Shown: positions 50,219 through 60,900 of the stretch, in pieces | Layout: each line of letters begins with the position of its first letter | How positions within the stretch are numbered: the stretch's first letter is position 1 | Notes under the pieces: generated by a model | What the model saw: the letters and a program-made list of their open reading frames with translations, nothing else | Database searches by the model: none | Told to the model about the DNA's origin: nothing | NCBI RefSeq assembly: GCF_964340395.1 | Contig: NC_135558.1 | Span: 803,001-867,000 of the forward strand | Reading direction: 5' to 3' | DNA length: 64,000 nt | From: Glandiceps talaboti | Taxonomy: Eukaryota; Hemichordata; Enteropneusta; Spengelidae | Position numbers and translations under genes: made by a program

Positions 50219-51420
50219 CACACACCCATCCATTCTTCCATGGTTGGCAGGTTTCTGCTATCCTGTGTTCTCCCCACTATGGAGAAAGAGCAAACAGTGC
50301 TAGCATATGCAATAACCATGCCATCCAGGCTGCCAGGTTTCTACTGTACTTCAAATCAATGCTATCTTTCATCCTTCAGCTTTACATATCTTCATCATAA
50401 TAATACATTCACATGAGAGAGAAATGGTTGGTCCCATTTTTACACATGATATATGTGATGAGTTCACATATTTTAAGAGTGTGCTTCACTGAAGAAATGC
50501 ATATATTATGTAAATCATTATGTAAATTAGTATCTTATTGATATGGTAATCATTATGCAAAATGGCACTGTAAACATGATAACAGTACTGTGCCAGAAGC
50601 AGTGTCATCTTACCTGCTAACATGGTGGTGATGATGGTACAAATCTGTGCCAGACACATCCAGGGAAACGAGATTGGGTAATTTATCTAATAAATCATCT
50701 AAAACATTTGGACTTGACATCATTATCTGTATTTCACCCCTCTCTTGAGATATATCCAGATGCCTGTCAAAAAAAAATATTTTTAAAACAAATTGTTATG
50801 GACGATAAATAACTGTAAAATAAATCTAGAGTCAATGTCATCATGTACTTCTTTGTTTATGTATTGCCATTGAAATACATTATAGTTTGATTTGGGTTTG
50901 ATACTACATGTATGTGTGATTACAGTAGATTCATGACCACTGGCAGCCAGGCGTGGGGGATGGGGCAGACACTTGGCTGGGTAATAGGTACCCTACAGGA
51001 TTTAATTTCAAGCACAAATGCTACTAGAAACTAAGTCAAATGTATACATTCTGCCTGGAAATAGAAACTGAAAGTGTCAGAAAAATGTGAAAAATAAGCA
51101 TCTTGGAAACTTCATTCTCTAAAAATATTGGGGAAAAAATGTGACAATCGGCTACTTGGAAACTATAGTGTCCAAAATATGAGGTCAAATGTCGTACATG
51201 GGTTCAAAGAGGGGGGTCAGACCTACATGTATATGATGCTGAAAATATAAAGAGTCAAAAGTCTACATGAGTCAAAAAAGGGGGTGGGGGTCAAAACAGC
51301 TGTACACATGTATATACCCATACTATGTGAGTACCCCCTACCCCCACTGAATAGCAAGGCCTTCTAGATATAATTCAAACAAATCTGGTTACATTTTATT
51401 ACTTTACAAATACACACACA

Positions 51421-51476
<56 letters not shown>

Positions 51477-53554
51477 TGGCTTGCTGAGATCAGTGGCAGC
51501 AGCAGCAGCAGCAGCAGACAGACATACATACATATTTAAAATTATATATATACTGACAATACAGATAGGTGGAACTCATTTCCATAATCCCCTCCAGGTG
51601 TTAGTTGATGGGGTTATAAATAACATACGGTCTATAGACAAACAAAACAACTGTAAATAGAACAAAAATGACCTGAAAATGTTACTGAGGATGGCTAACT
51701 GTTGCTCAGGTCTGTACACAGCACCATTGCACTTGACACAATGTGTATCACGATGTACAGGGAGATCAAATCATACAGACAACTGTTTGTAAGTAAATTT
51801 ACATTATATGCAGCTGATTATATGTAGTTTTCTTTCTCAACAAAACTATAAAAACATTATATTACAGAGTTGGCATCATTTTTCCTGGTTCTACATCATA
51901 TCAAGCAAAGTTACATCCAGGATCAAGGTTAGGATTTTATATTATTATAATCATTTTTTCAACTTGGAGCATTTTAGAAATCAGTACCTTTGAATAAAAA
52001 GAAACATATTTCTGCTGAAGATTGTTATTCCCCCATTTTCACACAACTACAAACAGGAAAGCATTACCAAGCGCTTTCAACTGGAACCTCTTGTCTTGTT
52101 CACTGGCTGCCACAAGAGGGCATAGCAACAGATTGCTAACTGTAACTGGCGTATTCATTTTACTATCATGCAACCAACAATATATTCACTGAACATTTTT
52201 CAAGTTAATTACAGGTTGAATTTATCAATAAGAAGTACAGGTTGGAATCATGATTGCAATGGGCAACTGATTTTAGGGTGCATAACCAAAATTAATTTGA
52301 TCGGATTTCATGTACTATTTTATGAGTACAGATACAGAAAATTGTTTACCCACTGGTGATTCAATACTGTTACAATATTATGAGTAAGTCAATTATATCA
52401 AACAAAAAAGTTTCAAAAAATGTTCCAGCTGCAGCTAGTGTAGCTTTAATGAACAGCTGTCATTTATTTTGATTTATTTGATTTTTGTATGATTCAGCAG
52501 TGAACCTCCAGCATTGAACTTCCAGCATTGAATGAACCTCCAGCATTGAACCTCCAGCATTGAACTTCCAGCATTGAATGAACCTCCAGTATTGAACCTC
52601 CAGCATTGAATGAACCTCCAGCAGTGAACCTCCAGCATTGAACCTCCAGCTGATACATTGTATAGCTGATTTTTTGATGACATACATGTATTCTCATAAA
52701 TCATTTATACAGGGATCTCCTCTCATATCCAGAGTGAGTTTCATACTGGCTCAAAGGAAGCAAATATGTTAATTAGCATACTAATTCATGCAAATTCCTT
52801 TGTTATGCAAAATGTATGTTCAAACTGCTTTCATGATAAAAAGACACCCTTACCTAAGTGCAGTCATATTGTGGAGAAACAAGAAACTTTCCGAACTGTC
52901 TAAACGCAACATACAATCAAATAACACCAGTGAACGTAGAGTGAACTTCAGGTTATGTAAAAATGTCAAATCTCCATCTTTAACGACCCGTGAAAGATCC
53001 AGAGAGGTCAGACTTATGAGTGGGGGTATGATCTGCTGAAGCTGTTGAGGGTGAAGAGATGTATTTCCAATGTCCAACAACCGAAGATTGACAAACGCAA
53101 AGTTTTCTGCCGTTGCACCATACATGAGGGAATGACAACCATTCACATTCAATGATCGAAGAGTTGGGCATAATAGCTGTAAATACTGTAATGCTGATGA
53201 CTCAATCTTGATACAACCTGATATGTCTAATTCAACTATGTCATGTCGACAGATACTCTGGATACCCGTAACGATATTCTCGCAGCCATGTAAATCAACT
53301 TGATGGAGCCTCGTTGCTGTTGTATTTGAAAACAGGTTTAAGAATACATCTGTCGTGTTTCCGTCAGCTGTAAGTCGGGAAATTAATTTATCACAGATCT
53401 CAACTGGTAGGTAAATGCCAGGTCGTAAAATTAAGGAGTGTGACGACAAGTCTTTCCGGATGCAGAATACTTCTTTATGATTCAAGCAAAAGTCACAAGT
53501 GATATCTAATAATGAATCTGGTGACAAGGCATCTTGTTCCTCATTGTCGATCAT
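39755..53554 (-). CDS. ZER1: ZER1-type substrate receptor of CUL2 ubiquitin ligase, 739 aa, 13 coding exons
   Basis: Human ZER1 is a CUL2-elongin-BC receptor that recognises N-terminal glycine degrons. Coding exons in order: 52854-53554 (exon from 53588), 50614-50763, 49899-50019, 49121-49264, 48054-48112, 47663-47725, 46899-47169, 46129-46219, 45412-45482, 43989-44098, 43161-43349, 41133-41230, 39755-39906. They total 2220 nt with stop and all phases fit; human ZER1 is 766 aa. The N-terminus has a BC-box-like LLDITCDFCL (15-24), then leucine-rich repeats, then armadillo-type repeats from about residue 330. TLCNFKVPEELEF and NAIVCQVDGAQKQ favour ZER1 over ZYG11B. WNVTDE (530-535) and LLGNVSE (572-578) are the likely counterparts of the glycine-degron pocket. 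The start is the first in-frame ATG; a stop lies upstream in the leader exon. Head to head with TBC1D13. Confidence 0.95.
40038..40102. repeat. (TA)n microsatellite, ZER1 last intron
   Basis: Pure TA run. Confidence 0.97.
40398..40843. repeat. (CAGA)n/(CAGC)n tetranucleotide array, ZER1 last intron
   Basis: Alternating blocks of GACA and GCCA tetramers. The minus-strand frames of Ser-Val-Cys-Leu and Ala-Gly-Trp-Leu are artefacts. Confidence 0.97.
41133..41230 (-). CDS. ZER1: ZER1 coding exon 12
   Basis: It encodes SFEPILRLLSCYHTPQVQHW and then AAWALANLTSVY, matching human SFEPILRLL..QHWATWALYNLVSVYP. Phase 2 in, phase 1 out. Confidence 0.95.
41638..41960. repeat. 24-bp minisatellite, ZER1 intron 11
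   Basis: About 13 units containing TGTAAATGCTTGCCTGTCGC. The period is a multiple of three, so all frames stay open (false KCLPVAGC and TGKHLHPA repeats). Confidence 0.96.
42100..43170. repeat. 19-bp minisatellite made of the ZER1 exon 11 donor junction
   Basis: About 56 units. On the minus (transcribed) strand the unit reads GTAATACCTCTAACTACAG. The true junction reads AACTACAG then GTAATATCTC, so each unit spans a copy of it. Many units carry CTG or CTA instead of CAG before GTAATA. Confidence 0.96.
43161..43349 (-). CDS. ZER1: ZER1 coding exon 11, donor at the edge of a minisatellite
   Basis: It encodes DGIEVSYNAAGVIAHIASDG and ends QRNINY before the split Arg codon. Its last 8 nt (AACTACAG) and the first 11 intron nt recur as the unit of the adjoining array. 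Phase 2 in and out. Confidence 0.94.
43989..44098 (-). CDS. ZER1: ZER1 coding exon 10
   Basis: It encodes NMMGLLGNVSEVQELRGEL, near-identical in pattern to NMLGLLGNVAEVKELR of human ZER1. Its acceptor lies about 14 nt from the 30-bp minisatellite. Confidence 0.95.
44104..45240. repeat. 30-bp minisatellite, ZER1 intron 9
   Basis: Units contain ATGAAACAGTCGTAGTATGC and AAATAGACAC, with 1-2-bp length variants. There are 14 exact octamer motifs (ATGCAAAT). Several long minus-strand frames through it are artefacts. Confidence 0.96.
45412..45482 (-). CDS. ZER1: ZER1 coding exon 9
   Basis: It encodes DETAENCQMFLAGGGMTLFL. Phase 1 in, phase 0 out; the acceptor is CCCAATAAG. Confidence 0.9.
45483..46128. 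other. ZER1 intron 8, no feature seen
   Basis: Ordinary intron with a short G run near 46031. Confidence 0.55.
46129..46219 (-). CDS. ZER1: ZER1 coding exon 8
   Basis: It encodes MEIAWSTLWNVT, equivalent to the WSALWNITDE motif of human ZER1. Phase 0 in, phase 1 out. Confidence 0.93.
46331..46438. repeat. (GT)n microsatellite, ZER1 intron 7
   Basis: About 108 bp of GT with a few AT interruptions at its right end. Confidence 0.98.
46899..47169 (-). CDS. ZER1: ZER1 coding exon 7: armadillo repeats
   Basis: It contains NACLTLCNFKVPEELEFMYE and VAVYLCNAIVCQVDGAQKQ, the most diagnostic ZER1-like stretch in the gene. Phase 2 in, phase 0 out. Confidence 0.96.
47170..47662. other. ZER1 intron 6, no feature seen
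   Basis: No repeat or coding signal recognised. Confidence 0.55.
47663..47725 (-). CDS. ZER1: ZER1 coding exon 6
   Basis: It encodes ASLYHLTKRDSCVKIGCKLR, corresponding to the AALFYLTNSEY..KLR segment. Phase 2 in and out. Confidence 0.9.
48054..48112 (-). CDS. ZER1: ZER1 coding exon 5
   Basis: This 59-nt exon encodes RIIAGMTRHTQDIGVQISG, aligned with the IQVTGSA region of human ZER1. Phase 0 in, phase 2 out. Confidence 0.9.
48155..48915. repeat. 29-bp hairpin minisatellite, ZER1 intron 4
   Basis: About 26 units. Each holds CATAGACA-GTGGAG-TGTCTATG, a perfect 8-bp inverted repeat with a 6-nt loop, plus the spacer CTACAAC. A minority of units have stem or loop substitutions. Confidence 0.96.
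49121..49264 (-). CDS. ZER1: ZER1 coding exon 4: start of armadillo-like region
   Basis: It encodes VAGDGNEEQILNALEVYANR and a LFDIVRAVDLQ segment, matching human VSGDKNEEQVLNAIEAYTEH. Phase 0 in and out. Joined straight to 48112, the length equals human ZER1 exactly. Confidence 0.93.
49265..49898. other. ZER1 intron 3, short (CAAAA)n only
   Basis: An AACAAAACAAAAC run lies just upstream of the exon 4 acceptor. Nothing else seen. Confidence 0.6.
49899..50019 (-). CDS. ZER1: ZER1 coding exon 3
   Basis: It encodes RLEFLGLLDTEACEEIDLPA, aligning with the LQFLGLFEN segment of human ZER1. The donor is GTTAGT. Phase 2 in, phase 0 out. Confidence 0.88.
50177..50225. repeat. (CA)n microsatellite, ZER1 intron 2
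   Basis: CA run with one G interruption. Confidence 0.96.
50614..50763 (-). CDS. ZER1: ZER1 coding exon 2: last leucine-rich repeats
   Basis: It begins HLDISQERGEIQIMM and contains LPNLVSLDVSGTDL, the counterpart of the LDISGH repeat in human ZER1. It ends with a run of five His. Phase 2 in and out. Confidence 0.9.
51410..51520. repeat. (CA)n and (CAG)n microsatellites, ZER1 intron 1
   Basis: A CA run (about 51412-51472) is followed shortly by six or seven CAG triplets. Confidence 0.96.
52496..52650. repeat. Short minisatellite of TGAACCTCCAGCAT units, ZER1 intron 1
   Basis: About ten 14- to 18-bp units with TGAACCTCCAGCATTGAA variants. Open frames on the minus strand are artefacts. Confidence 0.93.
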
Positions 53555-53588
53555 CTTGACTGTTTTCACCACAGACTGGTTGGAGAGA
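52854..53588 (-). CDS. ZER1: ZER1 first coding exon: BC box and leucine-rich repeats
   Basis: The acceptor is TTCTTATAG, with 34 nt of leader before ATG 53554. LRR-type segments include LVELDISGC-like and LRSLNVNGCHSL stretches. It ends in phase 2 at GTAAGG. Confidence 0.93.
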
Positions 53589-54675
53589 CTATAAGAAAAA
53601 TAACAGAAAGAAAATTTTTTTTAATCTGTCTAAGCAAAGACACTTACTTGAAAACTTTCTTTCTTCTTGCTGTAAATGCTATCGGTAAAGTCAGTGTACA
53701 GATTTGATATTTATAATACAGACAAACTTGTGTACACATACAGTCATCTTGAATTCATCTTCATCTTTAATATCTACAGTAATATGTCCAACAAATGTAA
53801 GCCAAATCTGCCCACTAGTTTTGGAAATAAAGATATTGGACGAAAAGGTCACATTTTTAGACTCTGGAAAGATTCGCTACTCATCCCATCCACCAGACTG
53901 AACTGAATATATATCATTATGCAAATTAGTGTCATTAATATGTAAATCATTATGCAAATTATCAATCATACTTGAAATCAATCCTGGGGAGAAAACTAAA
54001 TACTGTTTTGTTGTTCTGTTCATTCTTTTCATGAATGTTGATGCATTTACGGCATATTTATATATGTTATCCATAATTCACATACTATAGCCACAACATG
54101 TAATCATGTCTTACATCTTCAACATCCAAAATGTCTACACTTTGTTGAAGACAAGATAAAACATAACTTTGAGTACGTTATTATTGAAGTAATACGATTA
54201 TTCATAATAAATGATAAAATATGCAATATATATAGTCTAGTTATATTGAGATACACAGCATGTATATATCTTGTGCATGTGTCACAGGAAAATCAGCTTT
54301 CTCTCACTGTCTTGGTTTTATAAAACACGGGTTTCGTCGTGAACTAAGTTTGGAGATTTATTTGTATACGTACACATAAGTATATTTCTATGTCTGCATG
54401 ATGTCAGCCAGCATCGAAATCATGACGTGCGTCACTCTACCGTCGAAGGTGACATGCATGTCAAGCATGATGAGATTTCATGCGATACACTTCAATTTCA
54501 AAATGACAGACAGCTCTGTGGGTATGACAATTTGGATATAATACCATATTCACAAAATGTTCACCATCGGATTTCACATCGGCAAAACACAGCCGATAGA
54601 TCATAGAGATCTAGTGTTTTATGAAAAATAACTAGAATAGCCAACGAAGGGAAAGAAAATTAATAATAGACATAC
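53589..54675. other. Probable intron in the ZER1 5' untranslated region
   Basis: It lies between the acceptor before the first coding exon and a GTATGT donor at 54675. No feature recognised inside. Confidence 0.45.
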
Positions 54676-54890
54676 TTGCTGAATGTTCGTGCACACAGGC
54701 TAGACAAGCACCATCTTTCTCGTCACCTCGTTCATGACACAAAAATAACTGAGATGGTGACACGTTCTTACTAACAGCATGAAGAAATCTTGATGAATTT
54801 ATCAAATACTTAATAAATTCAATCGTATGAAATATTACATATTCTTGTCGATCAAAATATTTCATTATATTGTTTGTACGCTAAGGCAAT
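54676..54890 (-). other. ZER1: Candidate non-coding first exon of ZER1
   Basis: The minus strand ends CATTCAGCAA before GTATGT. In the frame that would join the coding exon there is a TGA and no ATG after it, so it would be untranslated. The right boundary is a guess. Confidence 0.4.
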
Positions 54891-54946
54891 ATAACAGGAA
54901 TCCTGTAAGCTAGAAACGAGGATATAATATTTTCAAGATGGCGACT
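54866..54946. promoter_or_regulatory. Divergent ZER1/TBC1D13 promoter with YY1-like start site
   Basis: Fewer than 300 bp lie between the probable ZER1 leader exon and the TBC1D13 ATG. CAAGATGGCGAC over the TBC1D13 start codon matches the YY1 consensus AAGATGGCGGC, a motif frequent at TATA-less start sites. Confidence 0.5.
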
Positions 54947-54957
54947 TACAGGCAGAG
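54938..54957 (+). CDS. TBC1D13: TBC1D13 exon 1 (20 nt coding)
   Basis: It encodes MATYRQ plus two bases, with donor GTAAAT. The ATG is embedded in a YY1-like motif. Confidence 0.85.
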
Positions 54958-57864
54958 GTAAATGTTTTGATCCTGAAATTTCATTTTCGGTGCTTTTCTT
55001 GCGCATGTGCTTCCACTCATTATACCTATTATATATTTTTATAGGTTGTTAGAGTTCCAAAATCTCTTGGAACGACCAAAAATTGACGTTAAAAGACTAA
55101 ATCACATGTGTTCTCAGGGTAAGTACGTTCTTGTTCACATACATTTATTACTATTTAGCGAACGTCAGAGTGCAGTCAGCGAGTTATAACATTCGCCTTT
55201 CGATCACATATCTTACTGAGTGTGGGAGAGTAAGCTATGATATCAATGTGAGATAATGATACATTGAAAGAGTTATATATGCCGAGCTTGCTTCTAGATT
55301 CTGTAAGAGTACGGGATGATCTTCGAGCATTGTTTTGATTTTATTTGACGCCATCACATTTACACAGTGGTTACGCCCACACGCACTTGGGTAAAGTTGG
55401 ATTGTTTTGAATTTTGTCACTCCGTCCTAAGTTCACCATAATGCACCAGCGCTAGTAAATCATGCTTTTATTCAATATTAAGTTATTTAAATGGTTCCAA
55501 ATTTTAATAGGTGTTCCCGACCAGCCTGGTATGAGGGCAACCTGTTGGAAGGTAAGGAAGGATATATACATATGAATAAGAGGGCGCTGTCTGCAGTGGC
55601 CTTGTCTTTGAGCTGTGCTACTCTGAATAAATAATGAAATAATATAAGTGCCCCTGTCTACTATTCGTTAAACTTCACCAGTTTCAATTTTAATATATGA
55701 ATAACGAACATAACAAGAGTATCATATTACAGATGAAACGTTATTTGCATACAATGTGTAATGTATATTCACATTTCTATTCTCTGTGATCATATTATAC
55801 ATGCAATCACTGAGTTATGATTTCAATGTTGTGTTCAGAATCACTGAGTTATGATTTCAATGTTGTGTTCAGAATCACTGAGTTATGATTTCAATGTTGT
55901 GTTTAGAATCACTGAGTTATGATGTCAATGTTGTGTTCAGAATCACTGAGTTATGATTTCAATGTTGTGTTTAGAATCACTGAGTTATGATTTCAATGTT
56001 GTGTTCAGAATCACTGAGTTATGATTTCAATGTTGTGTTTAGAATCACTGAGTTATGATGTCAATGTTGTGTTTAGAATCACTGAGTTATGATGTCAATG
56101 TTGTGTTCAGAATCACTGAGTTATGATGTCAATGTTGTGTTCAGAATCACTGGGTTATGATGTCAATGTTGTGTTTAGAATCACTGGGTTATGATTTCAA
56201 TGTTGTGTTCAGAATCACTGAGTTATGATGTCAATGTTGTGTTTAGAATCACTGAGTTATGTCAATGTTGTGTTTAGAATCACTGGGTTATGATTTCAAT
56301 GTTGTGTTCAGAATCACTGAGTTATGATGTCAATGTTGTGTTTAGAATCACTGAGTTATGTCAATGTTGTGTTTAGAATCACTGAGTTATGTCAATGTTG
56401 TGTTTAGAATCACTGAGTTATGTCAATGTTGTGTTTAGAATCACTGAGTTATGATTTCAATGTTGTGTTCAGAATCACTGAGTTATGATGTCAATGTTGT
56501 GTTTAGAATCACTGAGTTATGTCAATGTTGTGTTCAGAATCACTGGGTTATGATTTCAATGTTGTGTTCAGAATCACTGAGTTATGATTTCAATGTTGTG
56601 TTCAGAATCACTGAGTTATGATTTCAATGTTGTGTTTAGAATCACTGAGTTATGATTTCAATGTTGTGTTTAGAATCACTGAGTTATGATTTCAATGTTG
56701 TGTTTAGAATCACTGAGTTATGTCAATGTTGTGTTCAGAATCACTGGGTTATAGTTTCAATGTTGTGTTCAGAATCACTGAGTTATGGTTTCAATGTTGT
56801 GTTCAGAATCACTGAGTTATGATGTCAATGTTGTGTTCAGAATCACTGGGTTATGATGTCAATGTTGTGTTCAGAATCACTGAGTTATGATTTCAATGTT
56901 GTGTTCAGAATCACTGAGTTATGATTTCAATGTTGTGTTCAGAATCACTGAGTTATGATTTCAATGTTGTGTTCAGAATCACTGAGTTATGATTTCAATG
57001 TTGTGTTCAGAATCACTGAGTTATGTCAATGTTGTGTACAGAATCACTGAGTTATGATTTCAATGTTGTGTTTAGAATCACTGAGTTATGATTTCAATGT
57101 GTTTAGAATCACTGAGTTATGATTTCAATGTTGTGTTTAGAATCACTGAGTTATGATTTCAATGTTGTGTTCAGAATCACTGAGTTATGATTTCAATGTT
57201 GTGTTCAGAATCACTGAGTTATGGTTTCAATGTTGTGTTCAGAATCACTGAGTTATGATTTCAATGTTGTGTTCAGAATCACTGAGTTATGATTTCAATG
57301 TTGTGTTTAGAATCACTGAGTTATGTCAATGTTGTGTTCAGAATCACTGAGTTATGATTTCAATGTTGTGTTCAGAATCACTGAGTTATGATTTCAATGT
57401 TGTGTTCAGAATCACTGAGTTATGATGTCAATGTTGTGTACAGAATCACTGAGTTATGATTTCAATGTTGTGTTCAGAATCACTGAGTTATGATGTCAAT
57501 GTTGTGTTTAGAATCACTGAGTTATGATTTCAATGTTGTGTTCAAAATGGAAATAATTTTTTTTTGTAATCATTCATGCAAGTAATCATGATAACAGTGA
57601 TTAATAGAGAATTAAGTGTGTGAAGTGACTCAGCCTTAGAGTACCATCAGCTAATAGCCTACCCATAGACCCTCCACCAACAGGAGTGTTGTGGAGGGCC
57701 AATGGCCTACCCTACTAGTATTGATACATGTATTACAATATATATAATTTTAATGTTCTTTGTCTTTCAATAGGTTCTGTTAAATTATCTACCTCCTGAT
57801 AAAAGTTTATGGGAAGAGACATACAGAAAACAAAGGTAATAGCCAACTTGATAAGAATTTTCAT

Positions 57865-57905
<41 letters not shown>

Positions 57906-60900
57906 GACAATCTAAGTTTAATCCATTATGCCACTCAATACACAACCCTTAATCACTTGTGACTTCATTTGTGTTGTTAAATCACAGGGGCTGGGAATTT
58001 GCCTTATTTGTTTACAAATAGTTGTTTCTTGTTTTTTGTTTACTTTCGTTCCTTACAAAAATTAGTTTTTAGTTTATTGTTTACCTCTTCTTTTTTTTGG
58101 CTCTTTTAAAATACCCATTCCTTGTCCCCACTCACCATTCAAAAGACTACTTATTACAGATTGCGATTCACTTCGTCCCATTTTCAACTCGTCCCATTTT
58201 CAACTCGCCCCAACAACACTAGGAAACGTTTATAAATCTAAATGATACATGGACTCAAAGTACGGGGACCGAAAAATTTACATGATTTTACCTACATAGC
58301 CAGTTGAAGTGTAGCAAATGTAACATTTCATAGCAGAAAGTGGTGTGGGTTTTGGCTAAGTGTTTGCTAGATCTAGAACTTATACTAGCACAACAACTTT
58401 AAATTTCCTCAGTCATGGAATATCACTTTTCACATTAGGACTTAATGTTTACAACCCAAATAAGAAATAATAATGATAATAACCACTGAGGGAGAATATT
58501 AGTGACTGACATGCTTACGACTTCCGCGAATACGGGTTTTGGAGACGTGTCTCTTCTCCCTCGTACTTCATTAGTGGAATATGAGATACCACACACCCTC
58601 CAAACTGAGTACTACTGGCTTTGATTTCATATATGCACAGGTAAATTATATTGTAAAGAGTTGGGGGCGAGTTGAAAATGGGGTGAGTTGAAATTGGGGC
58701 GAGTTGAAAATTGGACGAGTTGAAATGGGACGAGTTGAATTTGGGACGAGTTGATCCGTCACCCTTATTACATAGGGTCAGCAGTTGAGGGCGCTCAGTA
58801 GAATAAACTCATAAATAATTAATAAGGCAGTCATAGTAAAGCTGGTTTATTCAAACCAACAAAAGAACAAGTTAAAATCGATTTAGGAAAAAACACACCA
58901 GATTTTTAAATCATTTCTTTATTACATGGCACGTTGTAGGGAAAAGATACTTTAAAAGAGCAGAAAAAAGGTAAACAATAAACAAAAAACTAAATATTTG
59001 TATTAGTGTGTGCCTATATTTACCAACATATCTACCAATCATGTCTAGTTTTATGTGTAGAAAACTCCATTGACAACCCATGAACACAGTGTCCTTTGAA
59101 TTTAGTTACCATGGTGTCTTTGAATTTAGTTACCATGGTTACATCATTATGAAATTGAATAAATTAGTATAAAGGACTGTAGTCTTATGTTTTTCTGAAT
59201 AGTCGCAATACACAACAAAGCTTTGTCCTTGGAAATAAATCTAGCTAACATACTTAATGAGTTGTCATATTTCTATATTCAGTTGTTGTGAAAGGTATCA
59301 ATGACAGTTGTATTGGATACAGCAGGCTGACTGGATGAGTTATTTTACAAGTAGTGTCTAGTTTCTCTGTACACTATCCTCTAAATTAAAGTGTGCCTGT
59401 CATATCCTAAATTGTTATTCTGCCAAAGTTTTCAGAGCCAAAATAAAAATGTTTTTAGTAGCACATAAAATCAACTACAGTATATGCAAGTAAATTGATG
59501 ACATTTTTGTTGTCATTGATGTTAGATTGGAAGACTTTAATACATTTGATTATCTAATACATTCTGATATGTTGTCTTTACAGAGCCCTTTATAATCAAT
59601 TCATTCAGGAATTCATCATAGTGCCTGGTGCCAAAAGAAATTGTGAGGGTGCAGAAGTTGAAGATCATGTAAGTATTGCTAGACTGTAGACCTAGGCCCT
59701 GGAATATTGTACACGACAGACTTATGGAGCATAACCAATGTAGACCCAGGCCCTGGAATATTATAGATGACAGACTTATGGGGCACAACCAATGTAGACC
59801 CAGGCTCTAGAATATTATAGATGACAGACTTATGGGGCACGACCAATGTAGACCCAGGCTCTAGAATATTATAGATGACAGACTTATGGGGCACGACCAA
59901 TGTAGACCCAGGCCCTAGAATATTATAGATGACAGACTTATGTAGCACAACCAATGTAGACCCAGGCCCTAGAATATTATAGATGACAGACTTATGTAGC
60001 ACAACCAATCACTACATTTTGCAAAATATCATGTCTATTGGTCACAACTATATCATACAACTTATCTTTGCAAAGTTTATCAACCAAAATTTCCTATTGG
60101 ACTGTTCAGTTGAGGTGATCATAAAAGCATAAAAAATGGGTTGTCGATGACCAAGTGGTTAGCTCATATGCCTCTATTTGTGGGTTTGAACCTGCCCAGC
60201 ATCAGCTGGGTTTCATTAAAGGTCTGTATGTAAGAATGGTGATGCTCAGTTTGACCCTGCCAACAATACAGGTTTTCCCAGGGTATTCTGGTTTTCTCCT
60301 GCTTCAACAACACTGGGGGACTAACCCTGTCCCATAGCAACCATTTGTAAGCAACACAGTCTTATGGACGGAGCTAAGGTTGCGTATGATCGATGCCGTC
60401 ATGGGGACTTGGGTTCAGGGACAATAGTTATAAGGTTTCTCCAAGGTTTCTTAGCCTGCACTGTAAGTAACTTCGGGTACACGAGAACACCCTGTACATC
60501 TATTGGCGGAGCTCAGGGACTTCTTGGACCAAACTCCGTTGACCATCCCAATACAAAGGCAACGTGGATAACTGGTTTGACTGCAACAGAGACACTTGTG
60601 TACTGCTCTAAGGACTGTTGTACAGTGACATGAAGACACAAATCAAGCATAGAACTAAGTATTCATAAGATGTCTAAATCAAATAGGTGGCTATGTAGCA
60701 AAGCATAGGTGGACATCAGTCAAAAGAAATGTATACATAATTAAAACTAGTAGGAAAAACAAAGGTATGAAATAAAGACAAAGTGAGGGCGCCATATACC
60801 TCGGCTACAAATTTCTAAATTTGAATAAAAGATTATTATGTTAAGGGAGTGACAATAAGTCTACAGAAGTTATTAATCCGCTTTCTCCCAAGGGGTATTT

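Noticed and set aside
54632-54865. 77-codon minus-strand frame near the ZER1 promoter as an N-terminal coding exon
   Set aside because: The frame that would join the next exon has a TGA and no ATG. Human ZER1 aligns from the downstream MIDNEEQ start.
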